Below, piece after piece: positions 7,164-15,482 of a DNA stretch of 37,621 bases; within the stretch, counting starts at the first letter, position 1, and each line of letters opens with the position of its first letter. Source of the DNA: Streptomyces populi (GTDB lineage: Bacteria > Actinomycetota > Actinomycetes > Streptomycetales > Streptomycetaceae); the NCBI RefSeq assembly GCF_002911015.1, contig NZ_KZ626923.1, positions 1 through 37,621 of the forward strand, written 5' to 3'. The notes below the pieces were generated by a model. That model made no database searches and was not told where the DNA came from. It worked only from the letters and a program-made list of their open reading frames with translations. The translations under genes and the position numbers were made by a program.

Positions 7164-7585
7164 CTATGCGTTGGCCCATCCGGCGGTGTTCGAGTAGGAG
7201 CAGCGGGTGCTGCGACTCCACGCCTCACCAGTGATGCGTCTGTATCCCTCGTCTGGCGCGTAGGGCGGGTTCTCTGCCCAGATGAGGTCCGCGGCCCAGG
7301 AGGCGAAAAGCTGCGGACCGCGGAGCACTGCTTCGTGGGTTTCACGTCGGCGGCTACGACGGCTGCCCGCGTCCAGAGGAGGCTTTCGCTCGACAGGTCG
7401 TGCCCGTACTCCTTGCGATCCAGCCTGTAGAGCGCCCACGACAACCGTTCGGCAAACCCGATCACCGTCGCCAGCGGCCCTGCGGTCAGACAGTCCGCCA
7501 TTGTTGCGGCCAACTGCTCGGCGTCGAGGTCGGGCATGGACGGTATGCAGTCGTTGATGAGCTGCCAGAAGGTGTTTTCGTCCAT
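7164..7585 (-). pseudogene. DUF4240-family gene broken by a frameshift
   Basis: The start MDENTFWQLI is the classical opening of DUF4240 proteins (about 140-180 residues, function unknown, common in actinobacteria). The first frame reads through ALYRLDRKEYGHDLSSESLL and TRAAVV, then degenerates into low-complexity sequence. The family continuation, RETHEAVLRGPQLFASWAAD followed by LIWAENPPYAPDEGYRRITG and a tail ending SNTAGWANA, is found in the neighbouring frame and stops at 7164. The switch lies near 7343-7354. One indel therefore separates an otherwise well-preserved gene into two halves, which points to recent inactivation or a sequencing error. Confidence 0.72.
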
Positions 7586-7742
7586 GCGAGCGGCACCGGA
7601 TGCAGGCGTGACCGCAATCTACAGGCCGGAGCCGCATCTGGCTGCCGTGGCGATCGATGCGTTGGCCGGACCGCTGGTGTAGATGGCGAAAGTCGGGCTG
7701 ACCACCCAGGTTCCCTCCAAGACGCGTGCGGACGTCCACGCC

Positions 7743-7928
7743 CTTGCCCGGCTCAAGCGGGAGACGACGTACCAAAGGCCGTTCTCGACGATGTGGCAGG
7801 CGAGGCTGGCGATCTTCCGCTGGCTCGCGTACTGCAACGCCCGCAGGCGCCCCAGCGCCCTCAATTGCCCTTCACCTGCCGAGTCCGAACGGCAGTACCA
7901 GCAAAAACGTAGACTCACCCTCGCGGCA
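7743..7928 (+). pseudogene. IS3-family transposase (OrfB) C-terminal remnant
   Basis: One frame reads LKRETTYQRPFSTMWQARLA then IFRWLAYCNARRRPSAL, and ends PAESERQYQQKRRLTLAA. This is the C-terminus of an IS3-type OrfB: LKRE contains the catalytic Glu region, and YNxRRRHSAL with SPxE is the conserved tail. It closely resembles the tail of the intact IS3 OrfB at 15479-16372 but is clearly diverged. The stop codon after TLAA is lost and the frame runs on into non-coding sequence. Nothing upstream of LKRE is recognisable. Confidence 0.7.
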
Positions 7929-7958
7929 TCGGGACCACCTCACCCGTTCGGGACACCG

Positions 7959-9566
7959 TCAGTAGGCGCCCTGCCGACGCAGGGAGCGCGGGCGGCCGTC
8001 GGGATCGGCGACGACCCGGTAGAGCGGGTCGGCCAGGGCCCGCGTGATGCGGGACAGATGCGGCGGGTGATAGGTGCGCAGCCGTCCCGGCGGTCGCGGA
8101 CCGTGACGACCGCCGTCGTGCCAGGCGTCCAGAGCGGCGGCTGAGTCGGCGTAGGCCGCAAAGGCGCGGCCCGGGTCGCAGAGTGCGGCCGCCTCCCCGT
8201 CCCCGTCGCGGTCCAGGTGTTCGAGATTCAACGACAACCGCAGCTCGCGCGCGAAGACGCGGGCACCGTCACCCAGGCCGCCGGGGTCCGTCGGTTCACG
8301 GGGGTCACGGGTCTCGTCGAGGACAGCGCAGCTGAGTTCCGAATCGTGGGTCCAGGAGCGCCGGTTGACGTTGTCGGAACCGACCGAGGCCCAGACGTCG
8401 TCGATGACACAGACCTTGGCATGGACGTACACGGGCGTCCCGGCGTGATTCTCCAGGCTGTATACGGCCACCCGGTCACCGCCGGCTCGTCGCAGGACTT
8501 CCAGGGCGCGGATCCGGCCCAGCAGATTCATCGGTGTGCTGATCCGCCCTTCCTGGTCCGGCAGGGGCGGCAGGACGGCGACCATCCGCAGACCCGGATG
8601 ATCTGCGAGAGCCTGGGCGAACGGCTGGAGAGCACTCTCCGACCACAAGTACTGGTCCTCCAGGTAGATCAGTCGGCGCGCCCGCCGCAGGGACTTCATG
8701 TAGGCGCGGGCGATGCTGCGTTCACCGTCGGGAGCGAACGGATAGCCCCTGAGGAGGCGGTTCGGGTAGGTACGCAGGATCTGAACCGTGTGGGAACCGT
8801 GGGGGCCCGGGTCGGGTTGCTGTGCCGGGAGCGGATCCGCCCGTGTGTCCTCTCCCCGGAGTGCCGCCCGCAGCCGGCCGCGCGGGCTGCGACTGAGCGG
8901 AGCCGGGTCCGTCCACCGCTCACGGAATGTGGCCTCGACGTCACCGACGGCGGGCCCGCGCACCGCCAGCTGGACGTCGTGCCAGGGCGGACGGGAACCG
9001 TAGGCATCGGCGATGCGTTGCGCCTGCGGGTCACCTTGATGAGCGGCGTCGTCCCGACGGCTGTGGCACAGATCGATCCCGCCGACGAAGGCGACGTCCC
9101 GCTCGGGCCGACCCGGGTGGCGCAGCACCACGAACTTTTGATGGTGCGAGCCACCCGGCCGCACCCGCATGTCGAGCAGGCACTCCCCTCCCGCCGCCTC
9201 GATCTCCTCCCCCAGGTGGTAGTTCTCCTGTTCGCTGAACTGGAACCGATCCAGGTGCGAGCGCCACACCAGCCCCTTGACGACGACACCGCGGCGTGCG
9301 GCGTCGCACAACACGTCGCCGATAGCGCTCTTCGAACCGTCCAGCAGTTCGTCAGGGTCACCCCGCCAGTCCGTGAACATCAATACGTCGCCGGCCCGCT
9401 GCGCCCGCACGGCCGCGAGCAGCTCGGCAAAGTACACCGCTCCGTGTACCAGGGGGCGGACATCGTTGCCCGTGGACCACGCCGCACCGTCGGCATGACG
9501 GCGGTCCACCCGCGACGCGGGATTCCCCCGCTGAGTGGGGGTGAGCAGCCAGTCGGCGCGTTCCAC
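7959..9566 (-). CDS. Phospholipase D-like (HKD) family protein
   Basis: A 535-residue protein with two phospholipase D-like halves. The first HKD-type motif is HHQKFVVLR (His142, Lys144; the usual following Asp position is Arg149). The second is complete, HAKVCVIDD (His382, Lys384, Asp389), followed by the expected GSDNVNRRSW. Between them are RRLIYLEDQYLWSESA and other strands characteristic of the eukaryote-like PLD family, where the two His residues act as nucleophile and acid/base on phosphodiesters. There is no signal peptide, so the protein is probably cytoplasmic. Lipid, phosphatidyl-transfer or nucleic-acid substrates cannot be distinguished. It starts with GTG preceded by GGAAGGAC. 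It stands alone between insertion-sequence debris and a truncated hydrolase. Confidence 0.85.
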   Translation of the reverse strand: MERADWLLTPTQRGNPASRVDRRHADGAAWSTGNDVRPLVHGAVYFAELLAAVRAQRAGDVLMFTDWRGDPDELLDGSKSAIGDVLCDAARRGVVVKGLVWRSHLDRFQFSEQENYHLGEEIEAAGGECLLDMRVRPGGSHHQKFVVLRHPGRPERDVAFVGGIDLCHSRRDDAAHQGDPQAQRIADAYGSRPPWHDVQLAVRGPAVGDVEATFRERWTDPAPLSRSPRGRLRAALRGEDTRADPLPAQQPDPGPHGSHTVQILRTYPNRLLRGYPFAPDGERSIARAYMKSLRRARRLIYLEDQYLWSESALQPFAQALADHPGLRMVAVLPPLPDQEGRISTPMNLLGRIRALEVLRRAGGDRVAVYSLENHAGTPVYVHAKVCVIDDVWASVGSDNVNRRSWTHDSELSCAVLDETRDPREPTDPGGLGDGARVFARELRLSLNLEHLDRDGDGEAAALCDPGRAFAAYADSAAALDAWHDGGRHGPRPPGRLRTYHPPHLSRITRALADPLYRVVADPDGRPRSLRRQGAY

Positions 9567-9783
9567 GTGGCAGTCCTTCCAGCCGACGGCCCTTCCCAGA
9601 ACTTCTGGTAGATCCGTTACCCCCTGAGCGCGCGACCCACGCGACTCCTGCTCCGAACAGTCCTGCGGAGGCCTCCATTGCCGGAGTCGAGGCCGGATGC
9701 GGCGGACCGGCTCGTGGACGTCGTCCTGTCCGCCACATCCGGCTGAATCGCGCAGGGGCTGCTGCCGCGGTTTGCTACACCCC

Positions 9784-9975
9784 TCAGGTCTCCCTCTCGC
9801 AGAGGGCGCGCATGTGGGTGTTGAAGCCGTCGGCGTGGCGTGCCATTTGCTTCGGCGTTTCGGCCGTCATCTGGGCGACGAAGAAGGAGGCAGCGTTCCA
9901 GGCTCTGCGCGACGTGTATCGAGAGCCGATCTGCTCCATCCACCTCAGCAACAGGCTGCACCCGTGCCACAGTCT
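9784..9975 (-). pseudogene. Possible C-terminal fragment of an unrecognised protein
   Basis: On the minus strand a frame with strong third-position GC ends at TGA 9784-9786. It reads SLLLRWMEQIGSRYTSRRAW then NAASFFVAQMTAETPKQMAR and a tail ending MRALCERET. An ATG at 9939 would give 51 residues. The codon pattern suggests genuine coding, but no start with a good ribosome-binding site is seen and the upstream end runs into the break point of a truncated hydrolase. It is probably the remaining end of a helical protein. The family is not recognised. The stretch 9567-9783 beside it shows nothing convincing. Confidence 0.3.
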
Positions 9976-9989
9976 GCGCTGCGGCCGCG

Positions 9990-10373
9990 CTGCCAGCCCG
10001 AAACGGGCCCACCCCTGTCGCCTTAACCGATTTGCTCGCCTTCCTCCGCCCGATGACCGTGAACGGCAGGCTGCCGTGCTGGGACGAGGCAGACGTCGCC
10101 CCCGTGTTCTCCGATCCGATGACGCGGCAGACAGTCATCGAGGAGCAGCCGACCCTGCCGTTGTCCTCCTACGAACAGCACATCCCGGTCCCTGACCGAT
10201 GGGACGATCATCCCTGTTCCTGCTTGCTGTTCGGTCCTCCGTACGACGGCCTTGCCGTCGAGGCGCGCGAACGCGGCTGGCGCGTGGCACACCTGCCCGG
10301 CACACACCTCCATCAGATCATCGATCCTGCCGACACAGCCCGACACCTCGTCGAACTCGCCACCATGACCTGA
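9990..10373 (+). pseudogene. C-terminal half of an alpha/beta hydrolase
   Basis: The frame ending at 10373 reads ALTDLLAFLRPMTVNGRLP, then CWDEADVAPVFSDP, then IPVPDRWDDHPCSCLLFG and GWRVAHLPGTHLHQIIDPAD. This matches the C-terminal half of the alpha/beta hydrolases common in streptomycetes, with the catalytic His in the GTHLHQI segment. The N-terminal half, which would carry the nucleophile elbow and oxyanion hole, is missing: upstream of about 9990 the frame becomes unrelated sequence. No ribosome-binding site precedes a plausible internal start. It is a truncated gene, converging toward the secreted-protein gene. Confidence 0.55.
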
Positions 10374-10436
10374 TCCGCTTTCAATGCACGCCCTGGCGGC
10401 AATGTGTGACGGCACGGAACGCCGGCTGGAGCGCGA

Positions 10437-10476
10437 CGACGGCCCCCGCGAGCGCTTCGGCTCGCGGGGGCCGTCG
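10437..10476. terminator. Strong terminator between convergent genes
   Basis: A perfect 17-base stem (10437-10453 with 10460-10476) closed by GCTTCG. It lies between the truncated hydrolase (plus) and the secreted protein (minus) and can serve both. Confidence 0.88.
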
Positions 10477-10534
10477 AACGGGCTGAGGGAGCGTCGGCCG
10501 GGGCGATGGGGCCGTACGGCCGGGCGCGCGGTGA

Positions 10535-10948
10535 TCAGCCGTTGAGCGGGAGGTCGTAGTGGGTCCATGGAGACCAGTTGCCGTTGTGGTCACGGTTGCG
10601 GCCCCAGTATTCCGCGGTCTGGTCGTAATAGAACACCCTGAAGGTCCAGGGATCGCTGGTGTCGTAGTCGTAGGCGTGCACCGTGCTCCACGCCTTTCCG
10701 CCCATGGACATCCATCCTGACCAGTCCCCGTCGGAGTCGGTCCAGCGGGTCCACACCGCACGGTCGGTGCCGACGACGAATTCCTGCTTCGTATCGTTGG
10801 GTAGCTTGTAGCTGGTCACGCCGTACTCGCAGATGTAGACGCCGCCTCCGCGGGAGCAGTTGCTCGCCTCAGCCGGCGTGGCCATCATCGCGACACTCGT
10901 GAGCGCGACGGCCGCGATCACGGCTGCCTTGAACTTACGGATCAGCAT
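10535..10948 (-). CDS. Secreted lectin-like / beta-propeller repeat protein
   Basis: A 137-residue exported protein. The start at 10948 has AGGAAGAGAG upstream. Residues 1-28 are a signal peptide: basic MLIRKFK, a hydrophobic core, and a cleavage site after PAEA. The mature part holds about two repeats of a Trp-rich motif: VVGTDRAVWTRWTDSDGDWS followed by GWMSMGG, and FYYDQTAEYWGRNRDHNGNW followed by SPWTHYDLP. This pattern (V-G-x-D-x-x-V-W-x-R, then W-S-x-W) resembles PLL-type and DUF346-type beta-propeller repeats that bind sugars such as fucose. Those proteins usually have more repeats, so this may be a minimal or oligomerising form. Cys at 30 and 39 of the precursor could form a disulfide. 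Its terminator is at 10437-10476. Confidence 0.75.
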   Translation of the reverse strand: MLIRKFKAAVIAAVALTSVAMMATPAEASNCSRGGGVYICEYGVTSYKLPNDTKQEFVVGTDRAVWTRWTDSDGDWSGWMSMGGKAWSTVHAYDYDTSDPWTFRVFYYDQTAEYWGRNRDHNGNWSPWTHYDLPLNG

Positions 10949-11557
10949 GACTCTCTTCCTTCTGACGTGCGACCGACCCGCTCGGGCAGGGCCGCAGTGC
11001 TGACAGCAGACTCTCCGGCCCGCCGCTGTTATTCCGCTACCGAGCTTGTCGGTGTGAAGTCGCTGGACGGCTGGCGGCATGTGGGGGCTTCCACCCCCGC
11101 TCCTCGTAGCGTTCGCGTTCCTCGTGGACCTGTGGGAAGAGCAGTGCCTCGCAGATCATCTGCGTCTGCCGGCGCGTTCGTCACGGTGCTCTTTCCGTAA
11201 CTCGAATCGCTGCCGCGTAGCCTCCTTTGCGCCTGCCGCAGAGCGCACTGTGCGAACCCTGCGGGGGATGGCAGAAGACAACCCTGCGGCCGGGGCAGTC
11301 GACCAGGAAGTTCCACCGGCAGAACTACGTCCCGCGCCACTCCCGGGGCCATCCGGCCGTGCGCGGCCAGGGGCGAGGGATCGTGCTGAGGCATCTTTCT
11401 CCTCTGTCTTCGGAGCGATGCCGGCGGCGGTCAGCCAGTTCCTGCCCGGACGGCAAGCGGTCGCAGGCACACCAACATGGCCTTGAGCCATGGCTCTGAC
11501 ACCGGTGCGTCCGTGGCCCCTGTGGACTGCCCGGGGCGCCGTTCGCTTCGGCTGGGC
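10949..11557. other. Intergenic stretch without a confident gene
   Basis: No recognisable protein is encoded here. On the minus strand a frame ends at TGA 11156-11158 with a charged tail (QRFELRKEHRDERAGRRR). It overlaps, as ATGA, a 40-codon frame starting ATG 11159 (MICEALLFPQVHEERERYEE). The coupled arrangement and charged helices might be a pair of tiny genes or a decayed one, but neither has a good ribosome-binding site or a known relative that I recognise. Confidence 0.3.
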
Positions 11558-12223
11558 TCAGAAGTCGTCCGCGCCATTGCGGAGTTCAGGCGTCCAGTAG
11601 CCGGTGAGGGCCTTGGCCGGGTCGACGGCGATGCCGTCGCTACCGGGCGCGGTGACAGCGATGACCGTGGAGTTGCCGTCCAGCGTGACGGAGAACGCGG
11701 ACACGGGTTCGTTGTCCTCGTCGACCCCGCCGTCCGACAGCTTCACCAGGGCGTAGGCCGGGGCTCCCGCAGCGAGGACGACCGGTGTGGCCGGCTTGCT
11801 CCTGGAGACGACCGGGACGTCCTGCTTGTGGTTCTCCAGGAACTGGATGTGCGGGAAGCCCGTGAGCTGGCAGGAGCGCCGGGTGGTGTTCTTCGCCGTG
11901 AGGACGATGTGGGTGTAGGGCGGTCCGTCCTGCCTGGCGGCGGTGACACGGACGTCCTTCGCGGTACAGACCGGAGTGGAGGCGCTCACCTGCTCGCCGG
12001 TCGCACCGGCCGAGCCTGCGGAGGCGCTGGACGACCCCTTCGAGCCGGCCAAGCCCTTCGAGCCGGTCGTGCCGGTGCTCTTGCCGGCCGTCGACGCGGT
12101 GGCCGACGCGGTCGGCGCGGACGACGACGTGTCGTCCCCGTCGCTCTGGCAGGCGGTGAGAGACAGGGCGAGAACCGTGCCCGCGGCGGCGAGCAGCGTG
12201 GTGTGGTGACGCAGAGTGTTCAT
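11558..12223 (-). CDS. DUF4232 lipoprotein
   Basis: A 221-residue predicted lipoprotein. Residues 1-26 form a lipoprotein signal peptide with the lipobox LTAC (modified Cys at about residue 26). Residues 27-80 are a low-complexity Ser/Thr/Gly/Ala linker, typical of surface-tethered actinobacterial proteins. Residues about 85-215 are a DUF4232 domain: CTAKDVRVTAARQDG, then HIVLTAKNTTRRSCQLTGFP and later PAYALVKLSDG and VTLDGNSTVIAV. The domain looks like an immunoglobulin-like beta sandwich, and two Cys residues may be bridged. Its function is unknown. The start is ATG 12223, as residues upstream do not form a signal peptide. It is divergent from a large NTPase regulator across a 330-base promoter region, which may reflect co-control. 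Confidence 0.85.
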   Translation of the reverse strand: MNTLRHHTTLLAAAGTVLALSLTACQSDGDDTSSSAPTASATASTAGKSTGTTGSKGLAGSKGSSSASAGSAGATGEQVSASTPVCTAKDVRVTAARQDGPPYTHIVLTAKNTTRRSCQLTGFPHIQFLENHKQDVPVVSRSKPATPVVLAAGAPAYALVKLSDGGVDEDNEPVSAFSVTLDGNSTVIAVTAPGSDGIAVDPAKALTGYWTPELRNGADDF

Positions 12224-12552
12224 GAAGATTCCCCGTAAGCGGTGCGGGCCGCGGCGCGGTGCCGTCGGCCGATCTCGTCTTGCGTTTTGTTTTCGAGGTG
12301 ATCGGTTGCCCTTGCCGAGCGCGTATCGGTTCCGGCTCGGGGCGGACGACGCGGCCGGGCCGACCCGCCGCCGTGTGGGGTGACGGGCGGTCTGAGCCCC
12401 TCCCGAGCCTGGGAGGGGCGCTCCGCGTCGGACTTCAGTCGACCATTTCGGGGCTCCGTCGCCCAGGCAGTTCGCCCGGCACAAATACCGTCGCCCATAC
12501 TTCTGCCGGGGGCTCTCAACCGGACGGGCCGAACGAATCGGGGACATCGACG

Positions 12553-14862
12553 GTGCGTGACGGCACGCCTTCCACGGGGGACTTCGGACAGCAGTTGCGC
12601 AACCTGCGAGTCCGTCACGGGCTGAGCCAGGAGGCGCTGTCGCATGCGTCCGGAGTGAGCGTCAGAGCGCTGGCCGACATGGAACGCGGCCGTACTCGGG
12701 GACCGCAGCGCCGTACGGTGCAGGCGCTGGCCGAGGCGCTGGAACTGGACGACGACGAGGCGGCGAGCCTGGAGAGGTCGGCCGCTCTGGGCCGTCCGCG
12801 CCCCCGGACGGCCCCCGCACCGGTCGGCCCGGGGTCTTTGGCCCTGCCGCGCGACATCCGGGACTTCACCGCCCGCGGCCCGGCGCTCGCCCGGCTGCTG
12901 AAGATGGCGCAGGACGCCGGTCCGGGGCTGCCGGCGGTCACCGTGGTCGCCGGGCAGCCGGGGCTCGGCAAGACCGCATTCGCGGTGCACGCCGCGCACC
13001 ACCTCGCCCCGCGCTTCCCGGACGGGCAGTTCGCCTTGGACCTGCACGGCATGGATCCCGAGCCGACGCCCCCACGGGACGCGCTTGCCCGGCTGCTCGG
13101 TGCACTCGGGGTCGCCGACGCAGCCGTCCCGGTCGCTACCGACGACCGTGTCGGCCTATGGCGTTCCCTGGCCGGTGAGCGACGCCTGCTGCTGCTCCTC
13201 GACAATGCCGCCGACGAGTTTCAGGTCGGCCCCCTGCTGCCCAGCACCGGTCGGTCCTTGACCATCGTCACCAGCCGCCACGCCCTGGCCGGTCTGGAAT
13301 CCGTCCACCGCACCGATCTCGCTCTGCTGCGGCGCGAGGAGGCGGTGGAACTACTGACCCGCATCATCGGCCCGGACCGGGTGCGCGCGGAGGCACAGGC
13401 CGCACGTGACCTCGCCGACCTGTGCGGGTACCTACCGCTGGCCGTCCGGATCGCCGGCCAGCGCCTGCTGAGCCGCCCGCACGAACGCCTCGGCAAGCTC
13501 GTGGCCCGCCTCGCCACGGAGGGCAGACGCCTGGACGGCCTCCAAGCTGGAAACCTGCGAGTACGGGCCGCCTTCGCGCTCTCCTACCGCCAACTGCAGC
13601 AGGACTCCCAGGTCCTGCTGCGTCGCGCCGCGCTGGCCGCCGGAGCGGACTTCAGCCCCGAGACCGCCGCACGTCTGGCCGGCCTGTCCCACGACGAGGC
13701 ACTCGCCCGCGCCGAGGAACTGACCGACGCCGGGCTGCTGCAGAGCGATGTCGCAACCGAGCGGTACCGCTTCCACGACCTGCTCAGGCTCTACGCATCC
13801 GAGCAGGTGGCGGCAGAGGACAGCCCCGAGGTCCGCGACGCCGCCCTCGACCGGACCGCGGACTGGATGCTGCGCCGGGCCACCGCCGCCGCGCTGCACT
13901 TCGACGTAGAGCATGAACACGCCCTGTCCCCGGGCGACCCTGACCCGGATACCGCGCCCACCAGTCGGGACGAGGCACGGGCCTGGCTCGAGGCCGAGCA
14001 AACCCAGTGGCTCGCCGCTCTACGCCGGGCGCACGGCACCGGCCGGCATCGGGAGGTCCTGGACACGGCGCAGGCGATGCACTGGTTCTCCGATCTCAAC
14101 CAGCACTGGGAGCAGTGGGTGGAGGTCTTCCAGCTCTCCGCCGACTCCGCCCGCCTGCTGGGTAGCAGGCAGAAAGAGGCGGTCCACCTCAACTACCTCG
14201 CCTGGGCCCACAACTCCTGTACCCACGACACCCAGGCTGCCCTGACAAGTGCCGACGCCGCGCTCGCCGCAGCCCGCGACAGCGGGGACGGACTCCAGGA
14301 AGGCTGGGCACTCGGCTACGGCGCAGGCGCACTCCAGCGGCAGGGCCGCGTGAAGGAGGCCGAGAAGCGTCTACGCGAGGGCGCCCACCGCCTCGCCACC
14401 GAAAACTCGCCGCAGGGCCGACTGGCCGAGCTGACGATCCTCAACACCCTGGGCACCCTGCTGCGCCAGACCGGCCGGGCGGCCGAGGCGCTGGACCTGC
14501 ACCACCGCAGCGAACGGATCTGTCGCGCGGGTGTCCCCGGTCGGACGGACGGGGTGATCACGCTGTACCTCGCCGTTACACGGCTACACATCGGCAACGA
14601 CCTCGCCGCCCTGGAACGCTGGTCCGAAGCCGAAGCTCCGCTGCGACAGGCCCTCACCGCCCTGGAGGCCAGCCAGGTGCCGGCGTGGGCCGAGCGGACC
14701 CGCCTGCACCTAGGCCAGGTCCTCGCCGCGACAGGACACCCCGAGGCCCGCACAACGCTGCGCACCGCCCGCGACGCCCTCGCCGCGCTGAGGAGCCCCC
14801 TCCAGATGGAGGCCGTCGAGGCGCTCGCCGCACTCGACGACATCGGTGTCGCCACCGCCTGA
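12553..14862 (+). CDS. XRE-HTH / NTPase / TPR transcriptional regulator (STAND type)
   Basis: A 769-residue regulator, starting at GTG 12553. Residues 9-75 are an XRE/Cro helix-turn-helix (DFGQQLRNLRVRHGLSQEAL, SGVSVRALADMERGRTRGP). A signal-transduction NTPase of the NB-ARC/STAND class follows: Walker A GQPGLGKT at 134-141, Walker B RLLLLLDNA at 211-219, a sensor-like TIVTSRHALAGLE, and the GLPLA-like motif CGYLPLAVRIAG. A winged-helix part and the RYRFHDLLRLYASEQV motif come next, as in AfsR/GutR-like proteins. The last 280 residues are tetratricopeptide-like helical repeats. Such proteins hydrolyse ATP or GTP to switch oligomeric state and control development, secondary metabolism or local genes. 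It has an XRE domain in place of the SARP DNA-binding domain. Its target is unknown; the divergent lipoprotein gene is the nearest candidate. Confidence 0.85.
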   Translation: MRDGTPSTGDFGQQLRNLRVRHGLSQEALSHASGVSVRALADMERGRTRGPQRRTVQALAEALELDDDEAASLERSAALGRPRPRTAPAPVGPGSLALPRDIRDFTARGPALARLLKMAQDAGPGLPAVTVVAGQPGLGKTAFAVHAAHHLAPRFPDGQFALDLHGMDPEPTPPRDALARLLGALGVADAAVPVATDDRVGLWRSLAGERRLLLLLDNAADEFQVGPLLPSTGRSLTIVTSRHALAGLESVHRTDLALLRREEAVELLTRIIGPDRVRAEAQAARDLADLCGYLPLAVRIAGQRLLSRPHERLGKLVARLATEGRRLDGLQAGNLRVRAAFALSYRQLQQDSQVLLRRAALAAGADFSPETAARLAGLSHDEALARAEELTDAGLLQSDVATERYRFHDLLRLYASEQVAAEDSPEVRDAALDRTADWMLRRATAAALHFDVEHEHALSPGDPDPDTAPTSRDEARAWLEAEQTQWLAALRRAHGTGRHREVLDTAQAMHWFSDLNQHWEQWVEVFQLSADSARLLGSRQKEAVHLNYLAWAHNSCTHDTQAALTSADAALAAARDSGDGLQEGWALGYGAGALQRQGRVKEAEKRLREGAHRLATENSPQGRLAELTILNTLGTLLRQTGRAAEALDLHHRSERICRAGVPGRTDGVITLYLAVTRLHIGNDLAALERWSEAEAPLRQALTALEASQVPAWAERTRLHLGQVLAATGHPEARTTLRTARDALAALRSPLQMEAVEALAALDDIGVATA

Positions 14863-14983
14863 CGCAACAGCAGTCGCACACCGCCCACCATGTGCCCGGA
14901 ACTCAAGGCATCGCGGGTTGAGGCGACCCCTGGGGTGTGGACACTCTGACAATGGATCTTGATGGTCCGAGGAAGGGTGTCCT

Positions 14984-15482
14984 GTGGGACGTAGGTCTCC
15001 GTATCCGGAGGAGTTCAGGAATGACGCGGTGGCGCTGTTTCGCGCCGCTGGTGGTCGGCGCACGTATGCGGCGGTCGCGGCGGATGTCGGGGTGACCGGC
15101 GAGACGTTGCGGTCCTGGGTGCGTCAGGGCTGATGAGCAGGCGGGCCGGGACCGCGGCGGTGAGGCTGCCGAGGACCGGGACGAGGAGTTGGCGAGGCTG
15201 CGGGCCGAGCTGGGCCGGCTGCGTAAGGCCGAGGCCTAGGGCGTGTTTCGAAAGTCCCGTCTGGCTCGCGACGCCTGGCACGGCACCTCGCCGCGTTGTC
15301 GGGATCACCCGAGTACACCCAGTACGCGGGCGACCCTCCGCCTTGCGATGCACCGCACCAGACGCCGCGAGCCCCGCCCTCCGGGCGGACGACGCTACTT
15401 TCGAAACACGCCCTAGTGGCAGTTGGAGCGGGAGATCCTGCGGCGGGCGGCCCAGCATTTCGCCCGGGAGATGAAGGCATGA
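14984..15482 (+). pseudogene. IS3 orfA, disrupted by frameshift and MITE
   Basis: A GTG at 14984 with AGGAAGG upstream begins an IS3 OrfA helix-turn-helix protein: GRRSPYPEEFRNDAVALFRA, then TYAAVAADVGVTGETLRSWV. After RQ an extra G in the run 15127-15129 brings TGA into frame. The family sequence continues one frame over (ADEQAGRDRGGEAAEDRDEE, LARLRAELGRLRKAEA) to TAG at the CTAG of the MITE. After the MITE, WQLEREILRRAAQHFAREMK resumes and ends at TGA 15480-15482, overlapping the orfB start as ATGA. Two independent lesions mean no full OrfA, and no OrfAB frameshift product, can be made, so the element is probably immobile unless helped in trans. Confidence 0.8.
15240..15412. mobile_element. 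173-bp MITE inserted in IS3 orfA
   Basis: The segment has perfect 16-base terminal inverted repeats (GGCGTGTTTCGAAAGT at 15240-15255 and its complement at 15397-15412), flanked by CTAG on both sides (15236-15239 and 15413-15416), consistent with a four-base target duplication. Inner parts are also imperfectly complementary, so the whole segment could fold into a long hairpin. It encodes no transposase. CTAG or YTAR-type targets are typical of some IS5-family (IS427-like) elements, so a related full-length IS5 element probably mobilises it. Confidence 0.85.

Noticed and set aside
8217..9611. 464-codon plus-strand frame over the phospholipase D-like gene
   Set aside because: Antisense shadow of a gene with two HKD-type motifs.
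12259..12552. N-terminal extension of the NTPase/TPR regulator
   Set aside because: It overlaps the shared promoter region, has no domain, and the HTH begins right after the GTG at 12553.
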